In this document: piece after piece, positions 41,493-49,608 of the stretch
Layout: each line of letters starts with the position of its first letter
How positions within the stretch are numbered: the stretch's first letter is position 1
Assembly: GCF_040227235.1 (NCBI RefSeq)
Contig: NZ_JBELNZ010000004.1
Coordinates: 434,001 to 498,000 of the forward strand
Reading direction: 5' to 3'
DNA: 64,000 nt
Source: Parafrigoribacterium_A soli
GTDB taxonomy: Bacteria; Actinomycetota; Actinomycetes; Actinomycetales; Microbacteriaceae
Position numbers and translations under genes: made by a program
The notes under the pieces: model-generated
Database searches by the model: none
What the model was told of the DNA's origin: nothing
Seen by the model: the letters and a program-made list of their open reading frames with translations, nothing else

Positions 41493-42441
41493 TGGCACCT
41501 CGCTCGAAGAGTTGAAGGCCAAGGTGCTCGCCGAGCACGGCACCCGCGCTCGCGTCATCTCCGTCGAGACCATCACCACGGGCGGCATCGGCGGGTTCTT
41601 CGGGCACCGTCACTACGAGATGACGGTCGAGGTGCAGGACGGCCAGGACGCGCCGCTCCACTACGGCCAGGTGCACGATGCCCCGACGCCCGCATCGCGG
41701 CCGACCCCACCCGCCTCGACGGCTCGACCGGCAACGACCAGTCCCGCTCCGGCGCCCCGGAAGCCATCCGCGGCCGCCGCCCCGCCGAAGCCGGTGAAGA
41801 CCGGCCTCGACGCACTGCTCGATGACGCGGACGGCGAAGACACCGTGAGCTACCAGCAGCCGGACGACGGCTTCCCCGTCTCCACGTCGTCGCGAGAGTT
41901 CGCCAACATTCTCGATGAGCTGGAATCCGTGACCGCTACCCCGATCATCCGGGAAACGCCGCGCCCGCTTCCCGTGCCGACGCTCCTCTCCTCCCAGGGC
42001 GACCTCGTCATCGTCGTCGGGCTCGGTTCCGAGGCACTCCCCGTGGCGAAGGCGATGGCCACGGCGGTCGGCCGGGCGGAGGTCGCGACCTCGGGCGCGC
42101 TCGATGCACCGGGGCTCGCCAGGGTCGCCGATCGGCGTGACGCCCTGCTCGCGAGGGCCCGCGGGGTCGAGCGGCGCGAGACGCTGTTTGTGGCCGTCGG
42201 CATTTCGAGTGGCGGCGTGCACGCGTCATCGCAGGCGACCGCGATCGCGCAGCTGCGCGCCGATCAGGTCTGGGCGGTCGTCGATGCCTCGCGCAAGCCG
42301 GAAGACACGGCCCGGTGGGTGCGCAAGCTGTCGAGCGTCGTTCAGCTGGATGCCGTGATCGGCACGCAGCGCGACGCCACGCTCACTCCAGAAACCGTCG
42401 CAACGCTGGGCCTGCCTGTGAGCTGGGAATACGGCAGTTAG
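41467..42441 (+). CDS. FlhF-like protein lacking an evident GTPase P-loop
   Basis: A 324-aa protein. Its N-terminus matches the FlhF B domain (LLQLDGTSLEELKAKVLAEH, then ARVISVETITTGGIGGFFGH), followed by a Pro/Ala/Thr-rich linker. In the place of the SRP-type GTPase G1 loop (GPTGVGKTTT) it has IVVGLGSEALPVAKAMATAV, with no GxxxxGK(S/T). The DTAG-type and TKLD-type loops are also not visible, although the region keeps an alpha/beta pattern ending QLDAVIGTQRDATLTPETVA. It is probably an FlhF homologue that lost nucleotide binding, retained as a polar placement or assembly factor. Start GTG 41467 overlaps flhA by 26 bp. Confidence 0.75.
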   Translation: MSPRLLQLDGTSLEELKAKVLAEHGTRARVISVETITTGGIGGFFGHRHYEMTVEVQDGQDAPLHYGQVHDAPTPASRPTPPASTARPATTSPAPAPRKPSAAAAPPKPVKTGLDALLDDADGEDTVSYQQPDDGFPVSTSSREFANILDELESVTATPIIRETPRPLPVPTLLSSQGDLVIVVGLGSEALPVAKAMATAVGRAEVATSGALDAPGLARVADRRDALLARARGVERRETLFVAVGISSGGVHASSQATAIAQLRADQVWAVVDASRKPEDTARWVRKLSSVVQLDAVIGTQRDATLTPETVATLGLPVSWEYGS

Positions 42442-42454
42442 ATAGGCTTGCCCG

Positions 42455-42796
42455 ATGCTGGTGTTGACGCGAAAGGCCGGGGAGCGGGTGCTCATCGGCG
42501 ACGATATCGTCATCACCATCCTCGACACCCGTGGCGACGGCATCCGCATTGGCATCGATGCCCCGCGTGGCGTGAACATCCAGCGCGACGAGATCGTGCG
42601 CGCGGTCACCGAGGCGAACGTCGAGGCCACCCACGTGGCCAACGACGCCGAGGCACGTCTCAAGGCCGCGCTGGGCCTCGGCCCCGACGTCGCGCCGCCG
42701 GCATCAGCCGCCGCGGCGCAGAAGGCCGCCGTCGCCAAGCCATCGGACGCGAAGCCAGCGCCTCGCGCGGTTCCTCGCCCTCCCGCACAGCCGTAA
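42455..42796 (+). CDS. csrA: Carbon storage/translational regulator CsrA with C-terminal extension
   Basis: CsrA (113 aa). The first ~60 residues are a canonical CsrA: MLVLTRKAGERVLIGDDIVI, TILDTRGDGIRIGIDAPRGV, NIQRDEI with the RNA-binding R6-type and R44-type residues. The last ~45 residues are an Ala/Pro/Lys-rich tail not found in the ~60-75 aa family norm. In Gram-positives CsrA represses flagellin mRNA and is antagonised by FliW, whose gene is at the other end of this locus. It begins 13 bp after flhF and ends the flagellar region. Confidence 0.95.
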   Translation: MLVLTRKAGERVLIGDDIVITILDTRGDGIRIGIDAPRGVNIQRDEIVRAVTEANVEATHVANDAEARLKAALGLGPDVAPPASAAAAQKAAVAKPSDAKPAPRAVPRPPAQP

Positions 42797-42836
42797 CCCG
42801 CGCATCCGCCCCTCATCGGGAGGGTGGGAAACGTCG

Positions 42837-42904
42837 AGCGTGCCCGTTCGCACCGAGCGTGCCTGTCCGGATGGGCACGCTCGGCGCTGACAGGCACGCT
42901 CGGC
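42837..42904. repeat. Interleaved hairpin after csrA
   Basis: Four copies of GAGCGTGCC, two forward (from 42837 and 42855) and two reverse (to 42882 and 42904). Forward 1 pairs with reverse 1 and forward 2 with reverse 2 (CCGAGCGTGCCTGTC/GACAGGCACGCTCGG). It is a third palindrome family, placed between convergent csrA and the MFS gene as a two-way terminator. Confidence 0.78.
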
Positions 42905-42920
42905 GGATGTGCGCCGGACG

Positions 42921-44171
42921 CTAGGCGCCGTCGACGGCGAGAGCGGGCTGCGGGAAGCGGCGCGTGACGATGGCCAGGAAGATGCAGACCACGAGACTCG
43001 CGATACCGATGATGCCGATCGCCAGGCCGAGCGTTCCGGCGGCGGCGGTCAGAGCGAGCACGATGAGCGGGGTAACGAACTCACCCAGGAACAGCGCACC
43101 GGTAAACAGGCCCGCGCCGCGACCACGCTGGGCGTAGTCGAGACGCGCGATCGCCCAGGTGACGAGGGTGGGCAGCAGCACGCCGGTGCCGAAGCCCGCG
43201 ATGACGGCACCCACGACGGCCACCGGCACGCTCAATGCGAACCAGACGATCACCATCCCGATGCCGGAGAGACCGAAGGCGACCGGCAAGAGCACCGCGA
43301 CACCCTGACGGGCGATGAAACGGAAGAGCAGTGCACCGATCGCGGTCGCGAGCGAGGCGATGGCCGCGCAGGCACCGATGGTCGCCACATCCGTCACGCC
43401 CATGGCTGCGAGCACATAGGGAAGCTCGACGATGAGGGTGTAAAACGCGATGCCGCCGAGGAAGGAGACCACGATCGGGAGCATGAGCTTCTTCCACGGG
43501 ATCGCAGGCAGCTTTTCGATGTGCTTCTCCGCGCCCTGTGCGTTCTGCTGCGTCGGCCAAATCGCCGCGAGCATCACGATCGCGACGATCAGGCTGACGG
43601 CGTAGAGCCAGAACGGCGTGCGCCATCCGAATGCGCCGACGGCGCCGCCGATGCCGAAGAAGACGGTGGCGGCGAGCGACGTGACGATGGCCTGCAGGCC
43701 GAGGTACTTATTGCGACGGTTGCCCGTGAAGTAGTCGGCGATGAGCGTGGTGCAGCAGGTCATGATGAACGCCTCGGTCACGCCGACGGCGGCCCGGGAT
43801 GCCACGATCGCGCCGAGCGAATCGAGGTAGAGCGGGGCGGTTCCGACGATCGCGTACGCGATGAGCGCGGCAATGAGGATGCGCTTGCGACCGACCTTGT
43901 CGGCGATCGCCCCGGCGAAGGGAGCGAGAATCGCGATGAACAGCGCGGGAATCGTGAGGATCAACGGCACGAGCGCATCGGAGCCGGGCGAGGACTTGAA
44001 CACCGAGCTCAGCGTCGGGAGAATCGGTGCAAGGAGCACCGCACCGAGGATGGGAAGACAGCTTCCGATCAGGAGGATGATTCCCTGGGTCGGGCCCGCG
44101 GCCCTTCCCGTCTTCGGGTTGATGACGGCCTCGTTAGAGGTCGCCGAGGCGGGGAGAGTTTGGTTCGTCAT
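42921..44171 (-). CDS. MFS transporter
   Basis: A 416-aa major facilitator with about 12 membrane helices. The inter-helix 2-3 motif A is AGAIADKVGRKRILIAALIA, and a second basic loop lies at FRFIARQGVAVLLPVAFG. ATG 44169-44171 follows GGAAGG by 6 nt; an open extension nine codons longer lacks a ribosome site. It neighbours the aromatic degradation genes and has an ATAG-N3-CTAT palindrome in its leader region, so import of the pathway substrate is likely. The substrate cannot be read from sequence. Confidence 0.88.
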   Translation of the reverse strand: MTNQTLPASATSNEAVINPKTGRAAGPTQGIILLIGSCLPILGAVLLAPILPTLSSVFKSSPGSDALVPLILTIPALFIAILAPFAGAIADKVGRKRILIAALIAYAIVGTAPLYLDSLGAIVASRAAVGVTEAFIMTCCTTLIADYFTGNRRNKYLGLQAIVTSLAATVFFGIGGAVGAFGWRTPFWLYAVSLIVAIVMLAAIWPTQQNAQGAEKHIEKLPAIPWKKLMLPIVVSFLGGIAFYTLIVELPYVLAAMGVTDVATIGACAAIASLATAIGALLFRFIARQGVAVLLPVAFGLSGIGMVIVWFALSVPVAVVGAVIAGFGTGVLLPTLVTWAIARLDYAQRGRGAGLFTGALFLGEFVTPLIVLALTAAAGTLGLAIGIIGIASLVVCIFLAIVTRRFPQPALAVDGA

Positions 44172-44235
44172 TGAACACCTTCCATAGGGTTGCTCCACTG
44201 TGGCGCTCCCGGGGATATTCGGGAAGACGTGAAAC

Positions 44236-44252
44236 CTGATAGCGCCTATCAG
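44236..44252. promoter_or_regulatory. Palindromic box 1 (ATAG-N3-CTAT)
   Basis: Perfect 17-bp palindrome CTGATAG-CGC-CTATCAG, 65 bp before the MFS start. It shares its core with two other boxes near the LysR gene and dioxygenase gene. Confidence 0.65.
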
Positions 44253-44265
44253 CCCCGCGAATAAC

Positions 44266-45276
44266 TCAGGCGGTGCCCTCGGCGCCCGAAGCGGCCTCGT
44301 AGGAGACCAGCGTGCTCTGGTGTCCGAGGCCGGTGATCGTCGAGTCCATGCGGTCTCCGTGCCGCAGCAGCCTGCCCCAGTGAGCCCCGTTGCCGGCGGG
44401 GCTGCCGGTCAGGATGAGGTCACCGGGGGCGAGCACGGTCGTCTGCGAAGCCGCGGAGACGAGCTCGGCGACGCTGAAGAGCATGTCGGTGGCCACGGCA
44501 TCCTGTTTCACCTCGCCGTTGAGCCTCAACTCGAGTTCGAGCGCCTGCGGGTCCCCGACGAAGGCGGCCGGAACCAGCCAGGGGCCGAGCGGCAGGAACC
44601 CCGGGGCGTTCTTCGAGCGGAACCAGTCGGCGCCGATCTCCGGCATGTCCCTGCGGAACACCGCATCCCTCGTTGTGAGGTCATTGACGATGACGTAGGC
44701 CGCGACGTGATCGAGGGCCTCGTCCGGGCCCACGCGGAAAGCGGACGAGCCGATGACCGCCGCGAGTTCGAGCTCCCAGTCGTGCTTCTGCGAGTACGCG
44801 GGGAGGGTCACCTCGTCATAGGGGCCGGTGATGGCGGAGGGAAGACCGATGAACAGGTACGGGGTGCCGGTGGCCTTGCGCTCGTCCATGGTGCGTTCGG
44901 CGTCGGCCCGCACCTGCTCCAGCGTGCGACCGTTCGACAACTCGGTGTGCGCGACCGCGAGATCGACGACGTGAGTGCGATAGTTCGCGCCCGCCTGAAT
45001 GATCTGCCGCGGTTCGAGCGGGGCGTGGGTGCGCACCGAGTCAGCCGGATGCCACGAGCCGTTCGCCCGGTCCGTCGCCAGGCGATCCAGCACGTCGAAC
45101 GCGCTCCCCCACTGCTCGAGCAAGTGCCTCGTGCCGCTCGGGGCCGCGAGGTCCAGGCCACCGAGGGACGCCGCATCCGCCCGAAGGTCGCGAATTTCGT
45201 CGTGCACGATGAGACCGGTAAACGACTCTCCCTCGCGCGAGAAGTATCCGAGTGCCCACCGTGACGGTTCGCTCAT
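44266..45276 (-). CDS. Fumarylacetoacetate hydrolase-family protein
   Basis: A 336-aa FAH-fold enzyme, group that includes 2-oxo-hept-3-ene-dioate hydratase/isomerases and acylpyruvases. The catalytic core runs VTLPAYSQKHDWELELAAVI (metal-site Glu residues), YVIVNDLTTRDAVFRRDM (Asp) and LILTGSPAGNGAHWGRLLRH. The ATG at 45274-45276 has AAAGGAG upstream. It is divergent from the LysR gene. It probably acts on a ring-cleavage product, as does the second FAH gene at 50636. Confidence 0.88.
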   Translation of the reverse strand: MSEPSRWALGYFSREGESFTGLIVHDEIRDLRADAASLGGLDLAAPSGTRHLLEQWGSAFDVLDRLATDRANGSWHPADSVRTHAPLEPRQIIQAGANYRTHVVDLAVAHTELSNGRTLEQVRADAERTMDERKATGTPYLFIGLPSAITGPYDEVTLPAYSQKHDWELELAAVIGSSAFRVGPDEALDHVAAYVIVNDLTTRDAVFRRDMPEIGADWFRSKNAPGFLPLGPWLVPAAFVGDPQALELELRLNGEVKQDAVATDMLFSVAELVSAASQTTVLAPGDLILTGSPAGNGAHWGRLLRHGDRMDSTITGLGHQSTLVSYEAASGAEGTA

Positions 45277-45347
45277 GCTGGCTCCTTTGCCTGTTCGATA
45301 TCCCCACTCTGCCGCGCATCCGGCTATTTGCACACCGACGGATTGGG

Positions 45348-45358
45348 ATAGCTGCTAT
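45348..45358. promoter_or_regulatory. Palindromic box 2 (ATAG-N3-CTAT) between FAH and lysR
   Basis: ATAGC-T-GCTAT, a perfect 11-bp palindrome 25 bp before the LysR start. A CTATTTG half-copy lies 20 bp upstream. This is the normal location of a LysR autoregulatory site. Confidence 0.62.
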
Positions 45359-45382
45359 TTGCGCGGCTGATACCCTGTCGCC

Positions 45383-46306
45383 ATGCAACTGCAGAACGTC
45401 GATCTCAACCTCCTGCTGCCGCTGCGCGCCCTGCTCGAGGAGCGCAGCGTGAGCCGCGCCGCCCAGCGCATGCAGATGAGTCAGCCGGCGCTGTCCGCCG
45501 CACTCAGTCGACTGCGCCGCCACTTCAACGACGAGCTGCTCGAGCGGCATGGCAACAGCTACGAGTTGACGCCGCTCGCGGTGCAGCTGCTGGAGCACAG
45601 CCATTCGGCCACCGTGAGCATGCACCGAATCTTCTCGGCCCAGGCCGAGTTCGATCCGTCGACCACGCAGCGCGAGTTCTCGATTCTCTCGTCGGACTAC
45701 TGCGTCTCGGTTCTCGGCGGGGCACTCGCCGCGGTGCTGTCCGATCGCGCTCCCGGCGCACGGCTTCGCTTCCACACCGTGACGAGCACGGCCGTGGCCA
45801 ACGCGCCGGACTCGCTGCGCGACTTCGACGGCGTGCTCATGCCGCACGGCGTGCTCAACAACATCGCGCACCAGGACCTCTTCGTCGACCGCTGGGTATG
45901 CATCGTGGCCGACACCAATCGCGCCGTCGGCGACACTCTCGAACTCGCCCAGCTCTCGGAGCTGAGGTGGATCTACACCTACAGCGGGCAGAGCGAGTAC
46001 ACGCCCGCGTCGAAACAGATGGAGCTGCTCGGCATCGAACCGCGCATCGACGTGGTCACGCCGAACTTCCTGGCCCTTCCGGCACTCCTCGCCGGCTCCG
46101 ACCGCATCGCGCTCGTGCAGGAGTCGCTCGCCGAGCTCATGGCTCGCGCGGGTGGGCTGCGCATTCTGGATGCGCCGTTCCCGGTCGTCCCCCTGCGCGA
46201 AGCGTTCTGGTGGAACGCGGTTCACAATCGCGACCCAGAGCACATGTGGCTGCGATCGGCCTTCGCCGAGGCCGTAGAGAGGACGAGTCTCACTCCGGCG
46301 ACCTAG
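45383..46306 (+). CDS. LysR-family transcriptional regulator
   Basis: A 307-aa LTTR. The N-terminal winged helix has VDLNLLLPLRALLEERSVSR, AAQRMQMSQPALSAALSRLR and RHFNDELLERHGNSYELTPL, followed by an effector-binding domain of the PBP2 type (LTTR_substrate). The NodD/NahR-like opening (LQNVDLNLLLPL) is common among regulators of aromatic degradation. It is divergent from the FAH gene and upstream of the dioxygenase gene, with boxes at 44236, 45348 and 46328. It presumably activates these genes with a pathway intermediate as co-inducer. Confidence 0.92.
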   Translation: MQLQNVDLNLLLPLRALLEERSVSRAAQRMQMSQPALSAALSRLRRHFNDELLERHGNSYELTPLAVQLLEHSHSATVSMHRIFSAQAEFDPSTTQREFSILSSDYCVSVLGGALAAVLSDRAPGARLRFHTVTSTAVANAPDSLRDFDGVLMPHGVLNNIAHQDLFVDRWVCIVADTNRAVGDTLELAQLSELRWIYTYSGQSEYTPASKQMELLGIEPRIDVVTPNFLALPALLAGSDRIALVQESLAELMARAGGLRILDAPFPVVPLREAFWWNAVHNRDPEHMWLRSAFAEAVERTSLTPAT

Positions 46307-46327
46307 ATGGGCATATCAGTGTGGCGA

Positions 46328-46338
46328 ATACTTTCTAT
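46328..46338. promoter_or_regulatory. Palindromic box 3 (ATAC-N3-CTAT) upstream of dioxygenase gene
   Basis: ATAC-TTT-CTAT within GAATA...TATTC, 77 bp before the dioxygenase start. It matches 7 of the 8 half-site bases of boxes 1 and 2. Confidence 0.45.
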
Positions 46339-46414
46339 TCGTAAATCACGCTTCCCAATAGGTCCGCACGGCGGCAGGGTGGTTCAAAAGCTTCCCTACT
46401 CTGGAGGATCGACG

Positions 46415-47434
46415 ATGATCAAACTGCTCAACCAGCTCATCCAGGTGCGGCTCACTGCCCCCGATGTCGAGGCATCCGTTCGCTTCTATGAGGAGCAGGT
46501 CGGTATGCGCGTGATCCGGCGCACGGCCGACGCCACCTACCTGCGCAACTGGGGCGACTACTACGAGTACAGCCTCGTGCTGACGCAGGGCGAAGAGCCG
46601 ACGCTCTCCCGGATGACCTGGCGCACCGAGTGCGCGGACGCGCTGGAGGAGGCGGCCCGTCGCATCGAGGCCGCCGGCGTGACTGGCGAGTGGACTGAGC
46701 CGGAGGCCGGCTACGGCAGGTCGTACATCTACACGGGACCGTGGGGACACACGATGGAGCTCGTGTGGGAGGTCGAAAAGTTCCACGGCGAAGGCGAGTT
46801 CGAGAGCGTCTACCCCGACCGGCCGGAGCGCCGCAGCCGCCACGGGGTAGCGCCGCGCCAGCTCGACCACGTCACCATCGCCGCGAGCAACGTCAAGGAG
46901 TTCGCCCAGTGGTACACCGAGGTCCTCGGCTTCCGCACCATGGCGCACACCACGCTCGAACACGGCGGCATCAGCGTCTTCAGCGTGCTGACCACCAACG
47001 AGAAGTCGCACGACCTGGGCGTCGTGCTCGACGGCTCGAGCCGCGCCGGTCGCGCCAACCACTTCGCCTACTGGGTCGACACCCGTGAAGACCTCCTGCG
47101 CGCCGCCGACATCCTCATGGAGAACGGCATCGGCATGGAGTACGGGCCGAGCATCCATGGCATCGGCGAGCAGAACTTCCTCTACTTCCGCGATCCATCC
47201 ACGTTCCGCATCGAGGTCAACACGGGCGGATACCGCAACTACGTGCCGGACTGGGAGCCCTACGAGTGGCACCCGGCGCAGGGCTCGAACAACTTCTACA
47301 AGAACAGCCAGATGCCGCACTCGATGACGGAATCCTTCCCACCGGCTGATGGTCCGAGCGCGACCGAGGAGGGCGTCTTCCCCGGCACCGAAGACAGACT
47401 GCTGAACCCGTACTCGGAGCACGGGCTCGGTTAG
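46415..47434 (+). CDS. Two-domain VOC-family extradiol ring-cleavage dioxygenase
   Basis: A 339-aa type I extradiol dioxygenase. The N-terminal vicinal-oxygen-chelate domain (LIQVRLTAPDVEASVRFYEE) lacks a full metal triad, and the C-terminal domain has it: His in RQLDHVTIAASNVKEF, His in RANHFAYWVDTREDLL and Glu in TFRIEVNTGGYRN. Such enzymes cleave catechols next to the diol with Fe(II) or Mn(II) and O2. The ATG at 46415 has GGAGG 7 nt upstream; the longer frame back to 46307 overlaps box 3. It heads the operon with the cyclase, monooxygenase, amidohydrolase and FAH genes. Confidence 0.9.
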   Translation: MIKLLNQLIQVRLTAPDVEASVRFYEEQVGMRVIRRTADATYLRNWGDYYEYSLVLTQGEEPTLSRMTWRTECADALEEAARRIEAAGVTGEWTEPEAGYGRSYIYTGPWGHTMELVWEVEKFHGEGEFESVYPDRPERRSRHGVAPRQLDHVTIAASNVKEFAQWYTEVLGFRTMAHTTLEHGGISVFSVLTTNEKSHDLGVVLDGSSRAGRANHFAYWVDTREDLLRAADILMENGIGMEYGPSIHGIGEQNFLYFRDPSTFRIEVNTGGYRNYVPDWEPYEWHPAQGSNNFYKNSQMPHSMTESFPPADGPSATEEGVFPGTEDRLLNPYSEHGLG

Positions 47435-47443
47435 GAAGCGACC

Positions 47444-48436
47444 ATGACGACGAAGCCCGCGCATCTCGCACCGCTCGATCCCAGCGACCCCGAGGCGGCG
47501 ATCGCCTCTGCCGCCGACGCCTACCGCAACTGGGGGCGCTGGGGCGACGACGACGTGCACGGCACCCTCAACTTCATCGACGAGGCGAAGCGGGTCGAGG
47601 CATCCGGTCTGGTGCGTCGCGGTGCCACCTTCTCGCTCTCGCAGCAGTTCAACGGCGAGGGTCCGCAGAGCGGGTGGCGCGGGCGAGTGAACCCGGTGCA
47701 CCTCATGACCGACACCGGCCTCGCGGCGGCTGCGGGCATCCAGGGCTTTCCGCACGGCATCGGCGGTTCGGATGACGCGGTGTTCATGCCGCTGCAGGCA
47801 TCGACCCAGTGGGATGGCCTCGGTCACATCTTCGACCGCAAGAAGGCCTGGAATGGTCGGGATGCGGCGAGCGTCGTCACGAACGACGGCGACCAGTTCA
47901 CGGGCATCCAGACCGCGGCCGCGCACTTCGTCAGCCGAGGCGTGCTGCTGGATGTCGGACGCACCTTCGGCACAAACGGCCAGCTTCCCGACGGCTTCGC
48001 CATCACTCCCGAGCACATCGACGAGACCATTCGAGCCCAGGGCGACTCCTCGACGGTCGGCCGCGGCGACATCCTGCTGGTGCGCACGGGACGGCTCACC
48101 CGGGCGCGCGCCGAGGGCTGGAAAGACTACGCGGGCGGCCCGGCCGCGGGCATGTCGTTCACCTCGCTCGGCTGGCTGCACGAGCACGAGATCGCGGCGA
48201 TCGCGACAGACACGTGGGGCTTTGAGGTGCGACCGAACGAGTTCGACAATGCGTTCCAGCCGATGCACCAGATCGCCATTCCCAACATGGGCCTGTACAT
48301 CGGCGAGATGTGGGATCTGGACGAGCTCGCCGCCGATTGTGCGAGCGACGGCCGCTACGAGTTCTTCCTCACTGCAGCCCCGATCCCGTTCACCAATGCC
48401 GTCGGCTCTCCCGTGAACCCGGTGGCCGTCAAGTAA
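47444..48436 (+). CDS. Cyclase-family metal hydrolase (kynurenine-formamidase-like)
   Basis: A 330-aa member of the cyclase family (PF04199 type). Recognised segments are YRNWGRWGDDDVHGTLNFID at the N-terminus, FMPLQASTQWDGLGHIFDRK (the HxGTHxDxPxH-equivalent metal region, here with Gln, Asp and His), ISRGVLLDVGR-like FVSRGVLLDVGRTFG, and GDILLVRTGRLTRARAEGWK. Members hydrolyse amide or lactone bonds, as isatin hydrolase and kynurenine formamidase do. In this cluster it may open a lactone or amide ring. The start is 9 bp after the dioxygenase stop. Confidence 0.87.
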   Translation: MTTKPAHLAPLDPSDPEAAIASAADAYRNWGRWGDDDVHGTLNFIDEAKRVEASGLVRRGATFSLSQQFNGEGPQSGWRGRVNPVHLMTDTGLAAAAGIQGFPHGIGGSDDAVFMPLQASTQWDGLGHIFDRKKAWNGRDAASVVTNDGDQFTGIQTAAAHFVSRGVLLDVGRTFGTNGQLPDGFAITPEHIDETIRAQGDSSTVGRGDILLVRTGRLTRARAEGWKDYAGGPAAGMSFTSLGWLHEHEIAAIATDTWGFEVRPNEFDNAFQPMHQIAIPNMGLYIGEMWDLDELAADCASDGRYEFFLTAAPIPFTNAVGSPVNPVAVK

Positions 48437-48471
48437 CACCGTCAAGAGCGCGCGTATACAAAGGAGTAGCA

Positions 48472-49608
48472 ATGCCCGCCGTCAAGAAAGTACTCGTCGT
48501 TGGAGCCGGGGTGGCCGGATCGGCCGTGGGTATCCTGCTCGCCGACGCCGGAGTCGAGGTCGAACTGATCGATCAGCGCAACGAGGTGAGCACCCTCGGT
48601 TCGGGAATCACCCTCCAGGGCAACGCGCTGCGCGTGCTCCGGCAACTCGGGGTGTGGGACGAGCTGAACTCGAAGGGCTTTGCGTTCACCACCGTCGGCA
48701 TCCGGGCACCCAACCCCGAGGGCACGCTCGTCGGCGAGTTCACCGACGCGCTGACCGGCGGCGACGACCTTCCCGCGACCCTCGGCATCCCGAGGCCCGT
48801 GCTGGCCGCGACGCTGATCGATCGAGCCACCGAGGCGGGCTGCACGATCCGCTGGTCGACGAAGTTCCAGTCGATGGAGCAGAACGGAGAGGGCGTCACC
48901 GTGACGTTCGCGGATGGCACCCGGCAGAGCTACGACCTCGTGGTGGGCGCGGACGGCGTGCACTCGCCAGTGCGCGCGGCCATCGGCATCGAAACCGGTC
49001 CCGTGCCGACGGGCATGGCCATCTGGCGCGTCTTCACTCCCCGCCCGGCCAGCATCGAGCGCACCGATCTGGTCTACGGCGGCCGCAGCTACATCGCCGG
49101 CTACTGCCCGACCGCCGAGAACTCGCTCTACGCCTACATCGTCGAGGATGCGGATGTCGCGAACTTCGACCTGTCCGCGGCCGAGAAGGTGGCGAAGATG
49201 CACGAGCTGAGCCTCGCGTACCACGGCCCGTGGGACGAGATCAGGCCGTACATCACGGATGGCCGCGACGTGAATTACACGCTGTTCGAGAGCCACCTCG
49301 TCGATGGACCGTGGAACCGCGGGCGCGCGGTCATCATCGGCGACGCAGCGCACTCCTGCCCGCCCACCCTCGCCCAGGGCGCCGCGCTCGCCCTGGAGGA
49401 CGCCGCCGTGCTCGCCGAGCTGCTCATCGCCGGCACCGAACTCGACGACGCGCTGTGGCAGGAGTTCTCGAACCGCCGGCTCGAACGAGCGAGAGCGGTC
49501 GTAGACGCCTCGGTACTGCTCGGCAGGTGGCAGATGGACCACGACCGTGACGCCGACGTGCAGGGGCTCATGGCCACGATCTCGAATATCGTGAGGATCC
49601 CCGCGTGA
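48472..49608 (+). CDS. FAD-dependent aromatic monooxygenase
   Basis: A 378-aa class A flavoprotein hydroxylase. The dinucleotide motif is VLVVGAGVAGSAVGILLADA, then DG motif VVGADGVHSPVRAAIGI, and GD motif AVIIGDAAHSCPPTLAQGAA. It resembles salicylate/3-hydroxybenzoate-type hydroxylases that make catechols from phenols with NAD(P)H and O2, which would feed the dioxygenase. The ATG at 48472 has AAGGAG 6 nt upstream. The longer frame to 48310 would lie inside the cyclase gene. Confidence 0.9.
   Translation: MPAVKKVLVVGAGVAGSAVGILLADAGVEVELIDQRNEVSTLGSGITLQGNALRVLRQLGVWDELNSKGFAFTTVGIRAPNPEGTLVGEFTDALTGGDDLPATLGIPRPVLAATLIDRATEAGCTIRWSTKFQSMEQNGEGVTVTFADGTRQSYDLVVGADGVHSPVRAAIGIETGPVPTGMAIWRVFTPRPASIERTDLVYGGRSYIAGYCPTAENSLYAYIVEDADVANFDLSAAEKVAKMHELSLAYHGPWDEIRPYITDGRDVNYTLFESHLVDGPWNRGRAVIIGDAAHSCPPTLAQGAALALEDAAVLAELLIAGTELDDALWQEFSNRRLERARAVVDASVLLGRWQMDHDRDADVQGLMATISNIVRIPA

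Noticed and set aside
46346..48472. 708-codon minus-strand open frame opposite the dioxygenase and cyclase genes
   Set aside because: Shadow frame; the plus-strand genes have clear families and ribosome sites.
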